Shown in pieces: positions 44,459 to 54,166 of a DNA stretch of 64,000 bases. Both the position numbers and the translations under genes were made by a program. The notes under the pieces are model-generated. The model saw nothing but the letters and a program-made list of their open reading frames with translations, had not been told where the DNA came from and made no database searches. Source of the DNA: Pseudomonas sp. CFII64 (lineage in GTDB: Bacteria > Pseudomonadota > Gammaproteobacteria > Pseudomonadales > Pseudomonadaceae); assembly GCF_000416235.1 (NCBI RefSeq), contig NZ_ATLO01000010.1, forward strand, positions 1 to 64,000, given 5' to 3'. Each line of letters begins with the position of its first letter. Position 1 is the stretch's first letter.

Positions 44459-45385
44459 TTAGCGCGCTCCCAGAATGCGTTCGATAGGAATGAAGCGGTT
44501 GATGCCCCAGAAAATCAGGAACACCACAAACAGCAGCACCAGACCGACCGCACTCGCGGCGCCCCAGGCGTGGTACAGCTCGACGTTGCGCTGCACCAGC
44601 ATCGACACCAGAATCGTGCGGCCGCCACCGAGCAACTCAGGCGTGATGAAAAAGCCCAGGCAGATCACGAACACCAGAATCGAACCGGCCATGATGCCCG
44701 GCGCGGCCATGGGCAGGAAAACCCGGCGGAAGGTGTAGAACGGCTTGGCGCCGAGGCTTTCCGAGGCCTGCAGCAAGTCTTGCGGGATCTTTTTCATCAC
44801 TGAGTACAGCGGCAGAACCATGAACGGCAGCATCACGTGCAGCGTGCCGATCACGGTGCCGGTGGTGTTGTGCATCAGGTTCAGCGGCTGATCGATGATG
44901 CCCAGATCCATCAGCGTCTGGTTGACCAGGCCGCGTCGTTGCAGCAGCACCAGCCATGCATAGGAACGTACCAGCACGCTGGTCCAGAACGGGATGATCA
45001 CGCAGACCAGAATCAGGTTGGCCCAGAAACCGTGCAGCCGGGAGGCGGCGTAGGCGATGGGGAAGCCCAGCACGATGGAAAGGATGGTCACCATGAAGCT
45101 GATCTTGAACGTCAGGGCAAAGGTGTCCCAGTAAATGCGCTCCTGAAAGATCCGCACGTAGTTGGCCAGCGAGAAACCTTCTTCGGTCTGTACGGACTGA
45201 AATGCCAGCCAGCACATCGGCAGGATCAGCAGCACCACGACCATGAACAATGCGGGTGCCAGCAAAAGTAGCATCGAGGTGTTTTCTTTGCGTTCTTCCC
45301 GGGCCAGCGCCTGAGTGGTGGTCATGGGCGGCTGCTGAGGGTTGCCAGAGCCAGGCAGGGTTTTAGCGAGGTAGGCATTGGACAT
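44459..45385 (-). CDS. Pot-type ABC transporter permease (PotB-like)
   Basis: This 308-residue permease has a long cytoplasmic N-terminus (about 37 residues) before helix 1 (LLLLAPALFMVVVLLILPM), and the EAA loop LQASESLGAKPFYTFRRVFL. GGAGGCC precedes ATG 45385. A small out-of-frame open reading frame (45363-45428) overlaps its start; see the leader feature. It is the first transporter gene after the 393-bp gap below the binding-protein gene. Confidence 0.92.
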   Translation of the reverse strand: MSNAYLAKTLPGSGNPQQPPMTTTQALAREERKENTSMLLLLAPALFMVVVLLILPMCWLAFQSVQTEEGFSLANYVRIFQERIYWDTFALTFKISFMVTILSIVLGFPIAYAASRLHGFWANLILVCVIIPFWTSVLVRSYAWLVLLQRRGLVNQTLMDLGIIDQPLNLMHNTTGTVIGTLHVMLPFMVLPLYSVMKKIPQDLLQASESLGAKPFYTFRRVFLPMAAPGIMAGSILVFVICLGFFITPELLGGGRTILVSMLVQRNVELYHAWGAASAVGLVLLFVVFLIFWGINRFIPIERILGAR

Positions 45386-45515
45386 ATCGGCCTCCGTCCT
45401 GAAGTGCGCAGTGCTTGGGTGTTGTCATGTGGAGGACTCCCGAGGAAGGGGCAGATTCTGAAAGCGGGCATGTTGTTTTCGGTCGCTCTGCGGGACCATG
45501 CAGCCTGTAATGTAC
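45363..45515 (-). promoter_or_regulatory. Duplicated leader and 21-codon small ORF before PotB-like permease
   Basis: A 35-base motif at 45481-45515 matches the motif upstream of the binding-protein gene (46885-46918) with only a few differences. About 53 nt downstream there is a Shine-Dalgarno and start (GGGAGTCCTCCAC, ATG at 45428) matching that gene's own start (GGGAGTCCTTC, ATG at 46831), with both continuing ATGACAACA. Here the frame runs only 21 codons, to TAA at 45363, overlapping the permease start. It may be a decayed duplication of the binding-protein gene start that still provides a promoter, possibly with translation coupling. Confidence 0.55.
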
Positions 45516-45639
45516 CGAGATGACGGCGGATGAAGCGGCCACAAATCCCCGGTGGCGAAGCGCTTTATTGCGTAATAGGGTCGGCTGACGGCATGTCCTG
45601 CGTTGGGCTGTCTACACCGCGGCTTGCGGCCAAACAAAG

Positions 45640-45751
45640 CCCGTTGGAGCGAGGCTTGCTGTAGGACCGGCTTTAGCCGGGAGGAGGTCAATCCATTCGA
45701 GGCAGGTCCGTCGTCAGGACCATTGCCCTCCCGGCTAAAGCCGGTCCTACC
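45640..45751. repeat. REP cluster in transporter locus
   Basis: A truncated GTTGGAGCGAGGCTTGC half-REP is followed by an inverted pair: GTAGGACCGGCTTTAGCCGG at 45661 and its complement ending near 45751. With the leader at 45363-45515 these occupy the 393-bp gap between the permease and binding-protein genes. The hairpins may lower read-through between them. Confidence 0.8.
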
Positions 45752-45778
45752 GTTCAATTGTGAGCGGGTGCGCTGCTG

Positions 45779-46831
45779 TTATTTCTTCTGCACAAACGCC
45801 AACCAGCGCTCTTCGGCCTTCACGCCATCCTGGGAAGCCCACCATTTGGCCGAGAGCAGGGCCTGGCGCGACATGTTTTCCGGGGCCGACGGCAGCTTCG
45901 CCGCGCGCTCGGCGGGGATGGTGCCGGTCTTGAAGGCTTCCGGGTTGAGCGGGCCGTAATCGATGATCATCGGCAGCGCAGCCTGCAACTTCGCATCAAT
46001 GGCTTCATTGACGAACTTCATGGCGGCGGTTTTGTGTGGCGAACCCTTGAGCACGCACAGCGAGTTGGTTTCCAGCACGCCCTGGTTGTAATCGAAGGCA
46101 ACCGGTGCGCCATCAGCCTGCACCGCAGTGATGCGGCCGTTCCAGGCCTGGATCATGTCCACTTCGCCGTCGCTGATCAGCTGCGCCGACTGGCCGCCGG
46201 AGGTCCACCAGGTGGAAATATGCGGTTTGATTTCTTCCAGCTTCTTGAACGCGCGTTCAACGTCCAGTGGATACAGTTTGTCCGGCGCTACGCCATCGGC
46301 CATCAGGGCGATTTCCAGGGTAGGGCGCGGCAGATTGCGCAGCGAGCGTTGCCCGGGGAATTTCTTGGTGTCCCAGAAATCGGCCCAGGTCTTGGGGGCT
46401 GGTTTGCCCTTGAAGGCGTCGGTGCGGTACGCCAGAACCGTGGAATAGCTGATATAGCCGACGCTGTAGTCGTCTTTCACGTCCGCCGGCAATTGCGCGG
46501 CATTGGGGATCAGTGCCATATCGAGTTTTTCGAACAGGCCTTCTTCTTCGCCGCGAATACAGTCGCCGGTCGGCAGGTCGACGACATCCCAGGTGACTTT
46601 GCCGCTTTGAACCTGGGTCTTGATGATCGGGTAGGCCTTGGGCGAGCTGTCCTGCTTCAAGGTCAAGCCGAGCTTTTTCGCCGCAGGTTCGAGGATCGCC
46701 TTGCTTTGCGCTTCCTGATACGCCCCGCCTTGGGAAACAAAGGTGATGTCTTCGGCGAAGGCCAGGGTTGCACTGCTGGTCAATAGCGCCAGGCCAGCGA
46801 GTTTGAATGCACGGATACCAGATGTTGTCAT
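45779..46831 (-). CDS. ABC transporter substrate-binding protein (PotD-like), paralogue 2
   Basis: This 350-residue binding protein has a signal peptide ending AFA-ED and the same family blocks as the 29607 protein (ITFVSQGGAYQEAQSKAIL, DKLYPLDVERAFKKLEEIKP). ATG 46831 has GGGAG at good spacing; an in-frame start at 46900 would add 23 residues before the signal peptide. It is encoded just upstream of the Pot-type permeases and is their likely partner. With GabT and GabD in the same locus, the ligand may be GABA or a diamine-derived omega-amino acid, which is inference. Confidence 0.9.
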   Translation of the reverse strand: MTTSGIRAFKLAGLALLTSSATLAFAEDITFVSQGGAYQEAQSKAILEPAAKKLGLTLKQDSSPKAYPIIKTQVQSGKVTWDVVDLPTGDCIRGEEEGLFEKLDMALIPNAAQLPADVKDDYSVGYISYSTVLAYRTDAFKGKPAPKTWADFWDTKKFPGQRSLRNLPRPTLEIALMADGVAPDKLYPLDVERAFKKLEEIKPHISTWWTSGGQSAQLISDGEVDMIQAWNGRITAVQADGAPVAFDYNQGVLETNSLCVLKGSPHKTAAMKFVNEAIDAKLQAALPMIIDYGPLNPEAFKTGTIPAERAAKLPSAPENMSRQALLSAKWWASQDGVKAEERWLAFVQKK

Positions 46832-46884
46832 GAAGGACTCCCAGTGGTTGGCAGGTGTTGGAGGCGATTTTTTGCTTGTTCTCA

Positions 46885-46918
46885 GGTCGCTCTGCGGCAC
46901 CCTGCAACGTTAATGTAC
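46885..46918 (-). promoter_or_regulatory. Conserved leader motif before binding-protein gene
   Basis: On the minus strand this 34-base stretch begins GTACATTAACG and ends GCCGCAGAGCGACC. It recurs before the PotB-like permease at 45481-45515, at nearly the same distance from the start codon (54 and 53 nt). TACATT could be a -10 element or part of an operator. The gap to the divergent gene at 47136 holds nothing else. Confidence 0.5.
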
Positions 46919-47135
46919 TGGCATCGGCCTAACCAAAGCGGGCTCGAATTCACTGCAAATAAGCGCAATATGTCGAAATCAGCGGGACGCGCAGCATCTC
47001 CTGCGCTGGCTTGGGGCGAACCGGCAGGGGCGCGCCGCTCAGCCTTGAACGCTGCGAACTATCGGTTGCCAGATCGGGTCGGTATTACAGCGTCGCCGTT
47101 TGGCGAATCACTGAATAACGCCCGGAGCCTGAACC

Positions 47136-47825
47136 ATGAAGCCCTATGTCATCTGCCACATGATGTCGTCCATCGACGGCCACGCCCTGACTGACGGCTG
47201 GGAACGTCCGTTCAAGAAAGCCGCTGGCGACCTTTATGAAGAGTTGGCGAAAACCTTCAACTTCGATACCTGGATCTGCGGTCGTGTGACCATGCAGGAA
47301 ATCGCCCATGGCGATGATTACCCTCGTGGCTTGAACCTCTCGCCCATTCCCCGCACGGATCACTTCGCGGACCGCAATGCTTCCAGCTACGCCGTGTCCA
47401 TTGATCCCCATGGCAAAGTCGCCTGGAAAACCAATCAGGCGCTGGGTTCCCATGTGGTCGAAGTGGTGGCCGAAACCGTTTCCGATGATTACCTGGGGTA
47501 TCTGCAAAGCATTCAGGTGTCCTACATGTTTGGCGGCAAGATCGACATCGATCTGGCCTACGTCGTCGAAACGCTTTCCCGGGAACTGGGCAGCAAACGC
47601 CTGATCGTCGAAGGCGGTCCGCACGTCAGCGGTGCCTTCGTCAATTCGGGGTTGGTGGATGAGGTCAGTGTGCTGATCCTGCCGCTGATCGACGGTCGCG
47701 GCGAGCATCCGGCCTCCTTCGAGGTGGGTACTGAAGCATGGACCCAGCCGACCTACCTGAAACTGGTTTCGGCAGAGGTACAGGACGGCGGTGGCGTCTG
47801 GTTGCGTTACAGCCGCCCGGATTGA
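47136..47825 (+). CDS. RibD C-terminal/dihydrofolate-reductase-like protein
   Basis: This 229-residue protein has the RibD_C reductase fold: PYVICHMMSSIDGHALTDGW at the N-terminus, the WICGRVTM region, and the glycine-rich NADPH-binding segment KRLIVEGGPHVSGAFV. Related proteins reduce flavin or pterin intermediates or are stand-alone reductases of unknown substrate. CGGAGCC precedes the ATG. It is divergent from the binding-protein gene and has no evident link to the neighbouring pathways. Confidence 0.85.
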   Translation: MKPYVICHMMSSIDGHALTDGWERPFKKAAGDLYEELAKTFNFDTWICGRVTMQEIAHGDDYPRGLNLSPIPRTDHFADRNASSYAVSIDPHGKVAWKTNQALGSHVVEVVAETVSDDYLGYLQSIQVSYMFGGKIDIDLAYVVETLSRELGSKRLIVEGGPHVSGAFVNSGLVDEVSVLILPLIDGRGEHPASFEVGTEAWTQPTYLKLVSAEVQDGGGVWLRYSRPD

Positions 47826-47985
47826 TCGGCGGTGAAATGAGTCAGGTCAAGCATTTCCCTCGAAAGAGGGTCGGCATCACTCGTTTGCAGCAATGTCCTT
47901 GACAGGGCTGGCAAATCTTTTGTTGAACGAGTGAATAAAGTTGTCCACGGAAAGTGGGGGTATGTCTGTGGATAAGAATGTGAAA

Positions 47986-48005
47986 GCCCGGCGGGCCGGG
48001 CGTTT
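47986..48005 (+). terminator. Possible intrinsic terminator
   Basis: GCCCGGC and GCCGGGC form a tight GC stem followed by GTTT, between the converging RibD-like gene and pobA. The U-run is short, so efficiency is uncertain. Other sequence in the 276-bp gap shows nothing recognisable. Confidence 0.4.
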
Positions 48006-48101
48006 CGGGCGATGGTCAGGAAATGAGCAGCGACAAATTTCGCGATTTTTGCTTGATTTTCAATGTGGTTTTGTAGCAGTCGCCAAGCGATACATCGAAC
48101 C

Positions 48102-49310
<1,209 letters not shown>

Positions 49311-49411
49311 TTATTTTTGTGTCCTGTATTTTTGGTGGCTAAAGATCGGGATTGAAGACATTATTCGCTGCTTTTCATGGACTTTTCATAGCGCTTTTCA
49401 ACGGAGGCGGC

Positions 49412-50284
49412 ATGAGCAAACCGTCCGCAACGGCCGTTCCGGTCTTCAAGCTTTACGGCGAAACCAGCGCCTGGCCCACACCGGACCTGATTCATTGCGA
49501 GTCGATTCCGGAGCGCAGCAAGCTGCATGACTGGGAAATCCGTTCCCATGCCCACAGCGATCTGGTGCAGCTGCTTTACGTGCAGTCCGGGTCGGCGACG
49601 TTGTATGTGGAAGATGTCGTTCGCTACGTGGAGTCGGCTGCGCTGCAAGTCATCCCGGCGTTGAGCGTGCACCGCTTCAGTTTTTCCGCAGACATTCAGG
49701 GCTATATTCTCAGCCTGGCGCAACCGTTGGCTGATCAGCTGAACGCAGCGCTGGATGCTGCGGTACTGGGCGTCGCAGCCTGCCATGCCGTTGACAGCCA
49801 ACAGCGGCAACCACTGGATACACTGTTTGCCGCGATCATCGATGAGTATGCTCAGCACAAGCCCGGGCGCGATTCGATGCTGCAATCGCTGATCACGATG
49901 TTGTCCATCTGGCTGGGTCGCCGCAGCCTTGAGCATGCGCCCCAGGACCTGCGATCCCGGGAGCGCGGCCGGGAGCATTTGCAGGCGTTCACTCGCGCCG
50001 TCGGTGTGCACTTTCGTGAGCACTGGCCTATCGAGCGTTACGCCGAACAACTGGGTATCAGCGCCGCGTATCTGAATGCCTTGTGTCGGCGACTGACTGA
50101 GCAGTCGGCCTTGCAGATCATCAATCAGCGCTTGCTGCTGGAAGCCAAGCGCGACCTGGTCTACACCACGTTGACCATCAATCAGGTATCCGACCGGCTG
50201 GGTTTTTCCGAACCGGCTTATTTTTCGCGGTTTTTCAAACGTTGTACCGGCCAGTCACCCAAGCACTTTCGCATCCAGCGTTGA
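49412..50284 (+). CDS. pobR: AraC-family activator PobR
   Basis: This 290-residue AraC/XylS-type regulator has an N-terminal cupin-like ligand domain (WEIRSHAHSDLVQLLYVQSG) and two C-terminal HTHs (AEQLGISAAYLNALCRRLTE and NQVSDRLGFSEPAYFSRFFK). CGGAGG precedes ATG 49412; an earlier ATG at 49352 would add 20 residues. Divergence from pobA fits PobR, which activates pobA with 4-hydroxybenzoate. Confidence 0.92.
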   Translation: MSKPSATAVPVFKLYGETSAWPTPDLIHCESIPERSKLHDWEIRSHAHSDLVQLLYVQSGSATLYVEDVVRYVESAALQVIPALSVHRFSFSADIQGYILSLAQPLADQLNAALDAAVLGVAACHAVDSQQRQPLDTLFAAIIDEYAQHKPGRDSMLQSLITMLSIWLGRRSLEHAPQDLRSRERGREHLQAFTRAVGVHFREHWPIERYAEQLGISAAYLNALCRRLTEQSALQIINQRLLLEAKRDLVYTTLTINQVSDRLGFSEPAYFSRFFKRCTGQSPKHFRIQR

Positions 50285-50316
50285 GCGGATGCTTTCTCTC
50301 GAAGGCGAATACTGCG

Positions 50317-51246
50317 TTGAATATTGATACTCGAATCAAGTTTCGCCATCTGGTGTGTTTTCTTGAAGTTGCCCGCCAAGGCAGTCTGGCCCGGGCTTCC
50401 GACCAACTGGCGATCAGTCAGCCAGCGCTGTCCAAAACCCTCAAGGAGCTGGAAACTCTGCTGGCGACGCAGTTGTTTGTGCGCAGTAAAAGTGGCGCGG
50501 CGTTGACCGAGGCGGGCGTGGCGTTTCTGCGCTTCGCCGGTCCGAGCGTGCAGTCCTTGCGCGAAGGGGTGAACAGCCTGCGATCCGGCGAACATGAACC
50601 GGTGACCGCGCGCCTTGGCGTGCTGTCGACCGTCGAAAGCCAGCTGGTGCCGGAAGTGGTGTGTCGCCTGCATGCCCGGCATCCGGCGCTGATCGTCAGC
50701 GTGATGACCGGGCCCAGCGCTTATCTGCTGTCCCAATTACGGGTTGGCGAGCTGGATCTGGTGGTCGGGCGCATGACCGACAGTCCGTTGATTCAGGGCC
50801 TGACCTTCGAGCACTTGTACAGCGAGTCGATGACCTTGGTGGTACGCCGCGACCATCCGTTGCTGCAAGGTGTGGTGCAGCGCGAAAGCCTGGAACATTT
50901 CCCCATGGTGCTGCCATTGGCCGGGACCACCATTCGCAAATTCGCCGACAGCCTGTTCGTGCAATATGGCATCAGCCCGCCGCGCCAGCGTCTGGAAACC
51001 TTGTCGCTGACCTTGAGCCGTCGCTATGTGCAGTGCAGCGATGCCATCTGGATCGCGCCGTTTGACGCGGTGCAGCTGGACTTGAACAGCGGCGAGCTGA
51101 GCGAGCTGGAACTGGGCATTCGTGAACCCGGCGGCTCGGTGGGCATTTGCAGCAATCCGGCGTTACCACTTTCCAAGGCTGCGCAGTGGTGCGTGGATGT
51201 GCTGCGGGAAGTGGGCGACGACTACGGCAAAGACCCTCATCCATAA
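50317..51246 (+). CDS. pcaQ: LysR-family regulator PcaQ
   Basis: This 309-residue LysR protein matches PcaQ (NIDTRIKFRHLVCFLEVARQ, HTH in QLAISQPALSKTLKELE, and VTARLGVLSTVESQLVPEVV). The start is TTG at 50317, the only one that gives the family N-terminus; the alternative ATG at 50242 would lie within pobR. PcaQ activates protocatechuate genes in response to beta-carboxymuconate-type intermediates. Its stop codon overlaps a PcaQ-like operator and pcaH follows in the same direction. Confidence 0.92.
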   Translation: MNIDTRIKFRHLVCFLEVARQGSLARASDQLAISQPALSKTLKELETLLATQLFVRSKSGAALTEAGVAFLRFAGPSVQSLREGVNSLRSGEHEPVTARLGVLSTVESQLVPEVVCRLHARHPALIVSVMTGPSAYLLSQLRVGELDLVVGRMTDSPLIQGLTFEHLYSESMTLVVRRDHPLLQGVVQRESLEHFPMVLPLAGTTIRKFADSLFVQYGISPPRQRLETLSLTLSRRYVQCSDAIWIAPFDAVQLDLNSGELSELELGIREPGGSVGICSNPALPLSKAAQWCVDVLREVGDDYGKDPHP

Positions 51247-51258
51247 CCATATGGATAT
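51243..51258 (+). promoter_or_regulatory. PcaQ operator candidate upstream of pcaH
   Basis: ATAACC-ATAT-GGATAT closely matches the PcaQ site known from Sinorhizobium (ATAACC-N4-GGTTAA) and its ideal dyad GGTTAT, with one mismatch in the right arm versus the dyad. It overlaps the last codons of pcaQ and lies about 127 bp before the pcaH start, a plausible activator position. Confidence 0.6.
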
Positions 51259-51384
51259 GGATCGCGTCATTTTATTCAATTTCGGTTTGGTTCAAGGCAA
51301 GTGACACTGGGCTACAGCCTGGTGCATCGTCCTCAGCGGTCATGTCGCCACTTAAAACTCCTCATAAAAACCAGGGAGAAGCCG

Positions 51385-52104
51385 ATGTCTGAAGCAGACA
51401 GCAGCCGTTTTGTCATTCGTGACCGAAACTGGCACCCCAAAGCCTTGACCCCCGATTACAAGACCTCGATCCTGCGCTCGCCAAAACAAGCGCTGGTGAG
51501 CATTCCGCAATCCGTTTCCGAAGCCACCGGTCCTGATTTTTCCCACCTGAATTTTGGCGTGCATGACAACGATCTGCTGCTGAACTTCAACCGTGGCGGC
51601 TTGCCGATTGGCGAGCGCATCATCGTTGCCGGTCGGGTCTGCGACCAATACGGCAAACCCGTCCCGCATACGCTGGTGGAGATCTGGCAGGCCAACGCGG
51701 GCGGGCGTTATCGTCACAAGCGTGATGCTTATCTGGCGCCCATCGATCCTAACTTCGGCGGCGTCGGTCGCGCCCTGACGGATCGTGACGGCAACTACAG
51801 TTTTCGCACCGTCAAACCGGGCCCGTATCCGTGGCGCAACGGCCCCAATGACTGGCGGCCGGCGCATATCCACGTCTCGGTCAGCGGCCCGTCGATTGCC
51901 ACACGTTTGATCACCCAGCTGTATTTCGAAGGCGATCCGCTGATCCCGCTTTGCCCGATTGTGAAGTCCATCGTCAACCCGGAAGCCGTGCAAAGCCTGA
52001 TCGCCCGGCTTGACATGGGCATGGCTAATCCCATGGATTGCCTGGCGTACCGCTTTGACATCGTCCTGCGCGGCCAGCGCAGCACGCACTTCGAAAACCG
52101 CTGA
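51385..52104 (+). CDS. pcaH: Protocatechuate 3,4-dioxygenase, beta subunit
   Basis: This 239-residue subunit holds the ferric iron that cleaves protocatechuate between the hydroxyls (ortho) to beta-carboxymuconate. The ligands are visible: Tyr in GGRYRHKRD, Tyr in GPYPWRNG, and the two His in [12 protein letters not shown] 51385 is preceded by GGGAGAAG; the upstream in-frame start would add 28 residues. It is 12 bp before pcaG, and the two form the heteromeric enzyme. Confidence 0.96.
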   Translation: MSEADSSRFVIRDRNWHPKALTPDYKTSILRSPKQALVSIPQSVSEATGPDFSHLNFGVHDNDLLLNFNRGGLPIGERIIVAGRVCDQYGKPVPHTLVEIWQANAGGRYRHKRDAYLAPIDPNFGGVGRALTDRDGNYSFRTVKPGPYPWRNGPNDWRPAHIHVSVSGPSIATRLITQLYFEGDPLIPLCPIVKSIVNPEAVQSLIARLDMGMANPMDCLAYRFDIVLRGQRSTHFENR

Positions 52105-52116
52105 GGAGGCACGAGC

Positions 52117-52719
52117 ATGCCCGTTCAACTTTTGCCTGAAACCCCTTCGCAAACCGCCGGCCCGTACGTGCATATCGGCCTGGCCCTGGAAGCGGCGGGC
52201 AACCCGCCCCGGGATCTGGAAATCGCCCATGAAATGGCCACGGCCGACGCGCCGGGGGAACATATCGTGCTGGTAGGCAATGTCTACGATGGCAACGGCC
52301 ACTTGATTCGCGATGCCTTCCTGGAGTTCTGGCAGGCCGATCACCAGGGTGTTTACGACCCGATTTATGATCCGCAAAAGCCCTTCAACTGTTTTGGTCG
52401 TACCGCCACGGGCGAGGATGGCCAGTGGCTGCTGAATACCATCAAGCCAGGTATCGTGCTCAATGCCGCCGGTACGCCGATGGCCGCGCACATCAACCTG
52501 TCGCTGTTTGCCCGAGGGATCAACATCCATTTGCAAACCCGGTTGTACTTCGACGATGAAGCCCAGGCCAACGCGATTGATCCGGTATTGAACCTGATCG
52601 AGCAACCGGCGCGCCGGGAAACGCTGATCGCCAAGCGGTGCAGCATCGACGGCAAGTTGGCCTATCAGTTTGATATTCGGGTACAGGGCGAGGATGAAAC
52701 GGTGTTCTTCGACTTCTGA
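52117..52719 (+). CDS. pcaG: Protocatechuate 3,4-dioxygenase, alpha subunit
   Basis: This 200-residue alpha subunit shares the dioxygenase fold with PcaH but lacks the iron ligands (MAAHINLSLFARG in place of the His pair), as is normal. It begins LLPETPSQTAGPYVHIGLA, typical of PcaG, and ends at RVQGEDETVFFDF. GAGGAGG precedes the ATG. It assembles with PcaH. Confidence 0.96.
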   Translation: MPVQLLPETPSQTAGPYVHIGLALEAAGNPPRDLEIAHEMATADAPGEHIVLVGNVYDGNGHLIRDAFLEFWQADHQGVYDPIYDPQKPFNCFGRTATGEDGQWLLNTIKPGIVLNAAGTPMAAHINLSLFARGINIHLQTRLYFDDEAQANAIDPVLNLIEQPARRETLIAKRCSIDGKLAYQFDIRVQGEDETVFFDF

Positions 52720-52752
52720 TCTGGGCAAGTTGTGTAGCAAACGCGTGCATAA

Positions 52753-52778
52753 GGGGGGCCGCTGCAGCGGACCACCCC
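52753..52778 (+). terminator. GC-rich hairpin between pcaG and pcaK
   Basis: A GGGG...CCCC outer stem around the self-complementary CCGCTGCAGCGG lies between pcaG and the transporter gene. It has no clear T-run, so it may stabilise the pcaHG transcript or attenuate rather than terminate. Confidence 0.4.
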
Positions 52779-52800
52779 AATAATAATAAAAGGAACAACC

Positions 52801-54150
52801 ATGACACTTTCGGCTCGCTTCCCGGAGGCCGGCACCCTCGATGTGCAGGCTTTCATCAATGCCCAACCCTTGTCCCGCTACCAATGGCGGGTGGTCGCGC
52901 TGTGTTTTCTGATTGTTTTTCTCGACGGCCTGGACACTGCGGCCATGGGCTTTATCGCGCCCGCATTGAGCGTCGACTGGGGCATCAATCGCGCGAGCCT
53001 GGGCCCGGTGATGAGTGCTGCGCTGATCGGCATGGTCTTTGGCGCCTTGGGCTCCGGGCCATTGGCGGATCGCTTCGGCCGCAAGGTCGTGCTGGTCGTT
53101 GCGGTGTTTATATTCGGCGTCTTCAGCCTGTTGTCGGCTTACAGCAGCAACATCGACCAATTGCTGATCCTGCGCCTGTTGACCGGCGTCGGCCTGGGCG
53201 CTGCCATGCCCAATGCGACGACGCTGCTCTCGGAGTACACCCCGGAACGACTCAAGTCGCTGCTGGTGACCAGCATGTTCTGCGGCTTCAATCTGGGCAT
53301 GGCTTGCGGCGGCTTCATCTCCGCCAAAATGATCCCGGCCCTGGGCTGGCACAGCCTGCTGATGCTCGGCGGGATTCTGCCGCTGCTGCTGAGTGTGGTG
53401 CTGTTGTTCTGGCTGCCGGAATCGGCGCGGTTCCTGGTGGTACGCAATCGCGGCGTGGAGCGCATTCGCAAGGTGCTGGCGCCGATCTCGCCACTGGAAG
53501 TGGCCAACGCCAAGGATTTCAGCGTGCCGGAACAGAAAACCGTGCGCAGCCGCAATGTCCTGAAAGTGGTGTTCTCCGGTACTTACAGCGCTGGCACCTT
53601 GCTGCTGTGGCTGACCTATTTCATGGGGCTGGTGATTGTCTACTTGCTCACCAGCTGGCTGCCGACCCTGATGCGCGACAGCGGCGCGAGCATGGAACAA
53701 TCGGCATTCATCGGCGCGCTGTTTCAGTTCGGCGGTGTGCTGAGCGCGGTTGGCGTGGGCTGGGCGATGGACAAATACAACCCCCACAAAGTGATTGGTA
53801 TCGCTTATTTTCTGGCCGGGATATTTGCCTGGCTGGTGGGTCAAAGCCTGGGCAACGTCGCGGTGTTGGCAACCTTGGTGCTGTTGGCCGGGATGTGCGT
53901 CAACGGCGCGCAATCGGCCATGCCTTCCCTGGCGGCGCGTTTCTACCCGACACAAGGCCGCGCCACCGGTGTTTCGTGGATGCTCGGTATCGGACGCTTC
54001 GGCGCGATTCTTGGCGCGTGGGCCGGGGCAACCTTGTTGGGCCTGGGCTGGAATTTCGAACAGGTACTGACTGCGCTGGTCGTGCCTGCGGCGGTCGCGG
54101 CAATTGCTGTGGTAATCAAAGGCTGGGTCAGCCACTCGGATGCCACCTGA
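52801..54150 (+). CDS. pcaK: MFS aromatic acid:H+ symporter (PcaK-like)
   Basis: This 449-residue twelve-helix transporter of the aromatic acid symporter family has the DGLDTAAMGFIAPALS motif in helix 1, the loop GPLADRFGRKVVLV and the mid-helix GAAMPNATTLLSEYTPERLK. AAAAGGA precedes the ATG. PcaK imports 4-hydroxybenzoate and protocatechuate; location between pcaHG and pcaB supports this. Vanillate or benzoate carriers of the same family are alternatives. Confidence 0.9.
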   Translation: MTLSARFPEAGTLDVQAFINAQPLSRYQWRVVALCFLIVFLDGLDTAAMGFIAPALSVDWGINRASLGPVMSAALIGMVFGALGSGPLADRFGRKVVLVVAVFIFGVFSLLSAYSSNIDQLLILRLLTGVGLGAAMPNATTLLSEYTPERLKSLLVTSMFCGFNLGMACGGFISAKMIPALGWHSLLMLGGILPLLLSVVLLFWLPESARFLVVRNRGVERIRKVLAPISPLEVANAKDFSVPEQKTVRSRNVLKVVFSGTYSAGTLLLWLTYFMGLVIVYLLTSWLPTLMRDSGASMEQSAFIGALFQFGGVLSAVGVGWAMDKYNPHKVIGIAYFLAGIFAWLVGQSLGNVAVLATLVLLAGMCVNGAQSAMPSLAARFYPTQGRATGVSWMLGIGRFGAILGAWAGATLLGLGWNFEQVLTALVVPAAVAAIAVVIKGWVSHSDAT

Positions 54151-54166
54151 CATAAGGACGACAGAC

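Noticed and set aside
47940..47980. Possible DnaA boxes (GTTGTCCACGG, TGTGGATAAG) suggesting an origin
   Set aside because: There are only two weak matches with no AT-rich unwinding region, and no dnaA, dnaN or parAB genes nearby.
51352..54153. Very long open frame on the minus strand opposite pcaH, pcaG and pcaK
   Set aside because: It is an antisense shadow caused by high GC and codon bias; the plus-strand genes have ribosome sites and full catalytic motifs.
52884..54155. Long alternative plus-strand frame over pcaK
   Set aside because: The composition is Arg/Gly/Ala-rich with no domain; pcaK in the other frame is a clear twelve-helix transporter.
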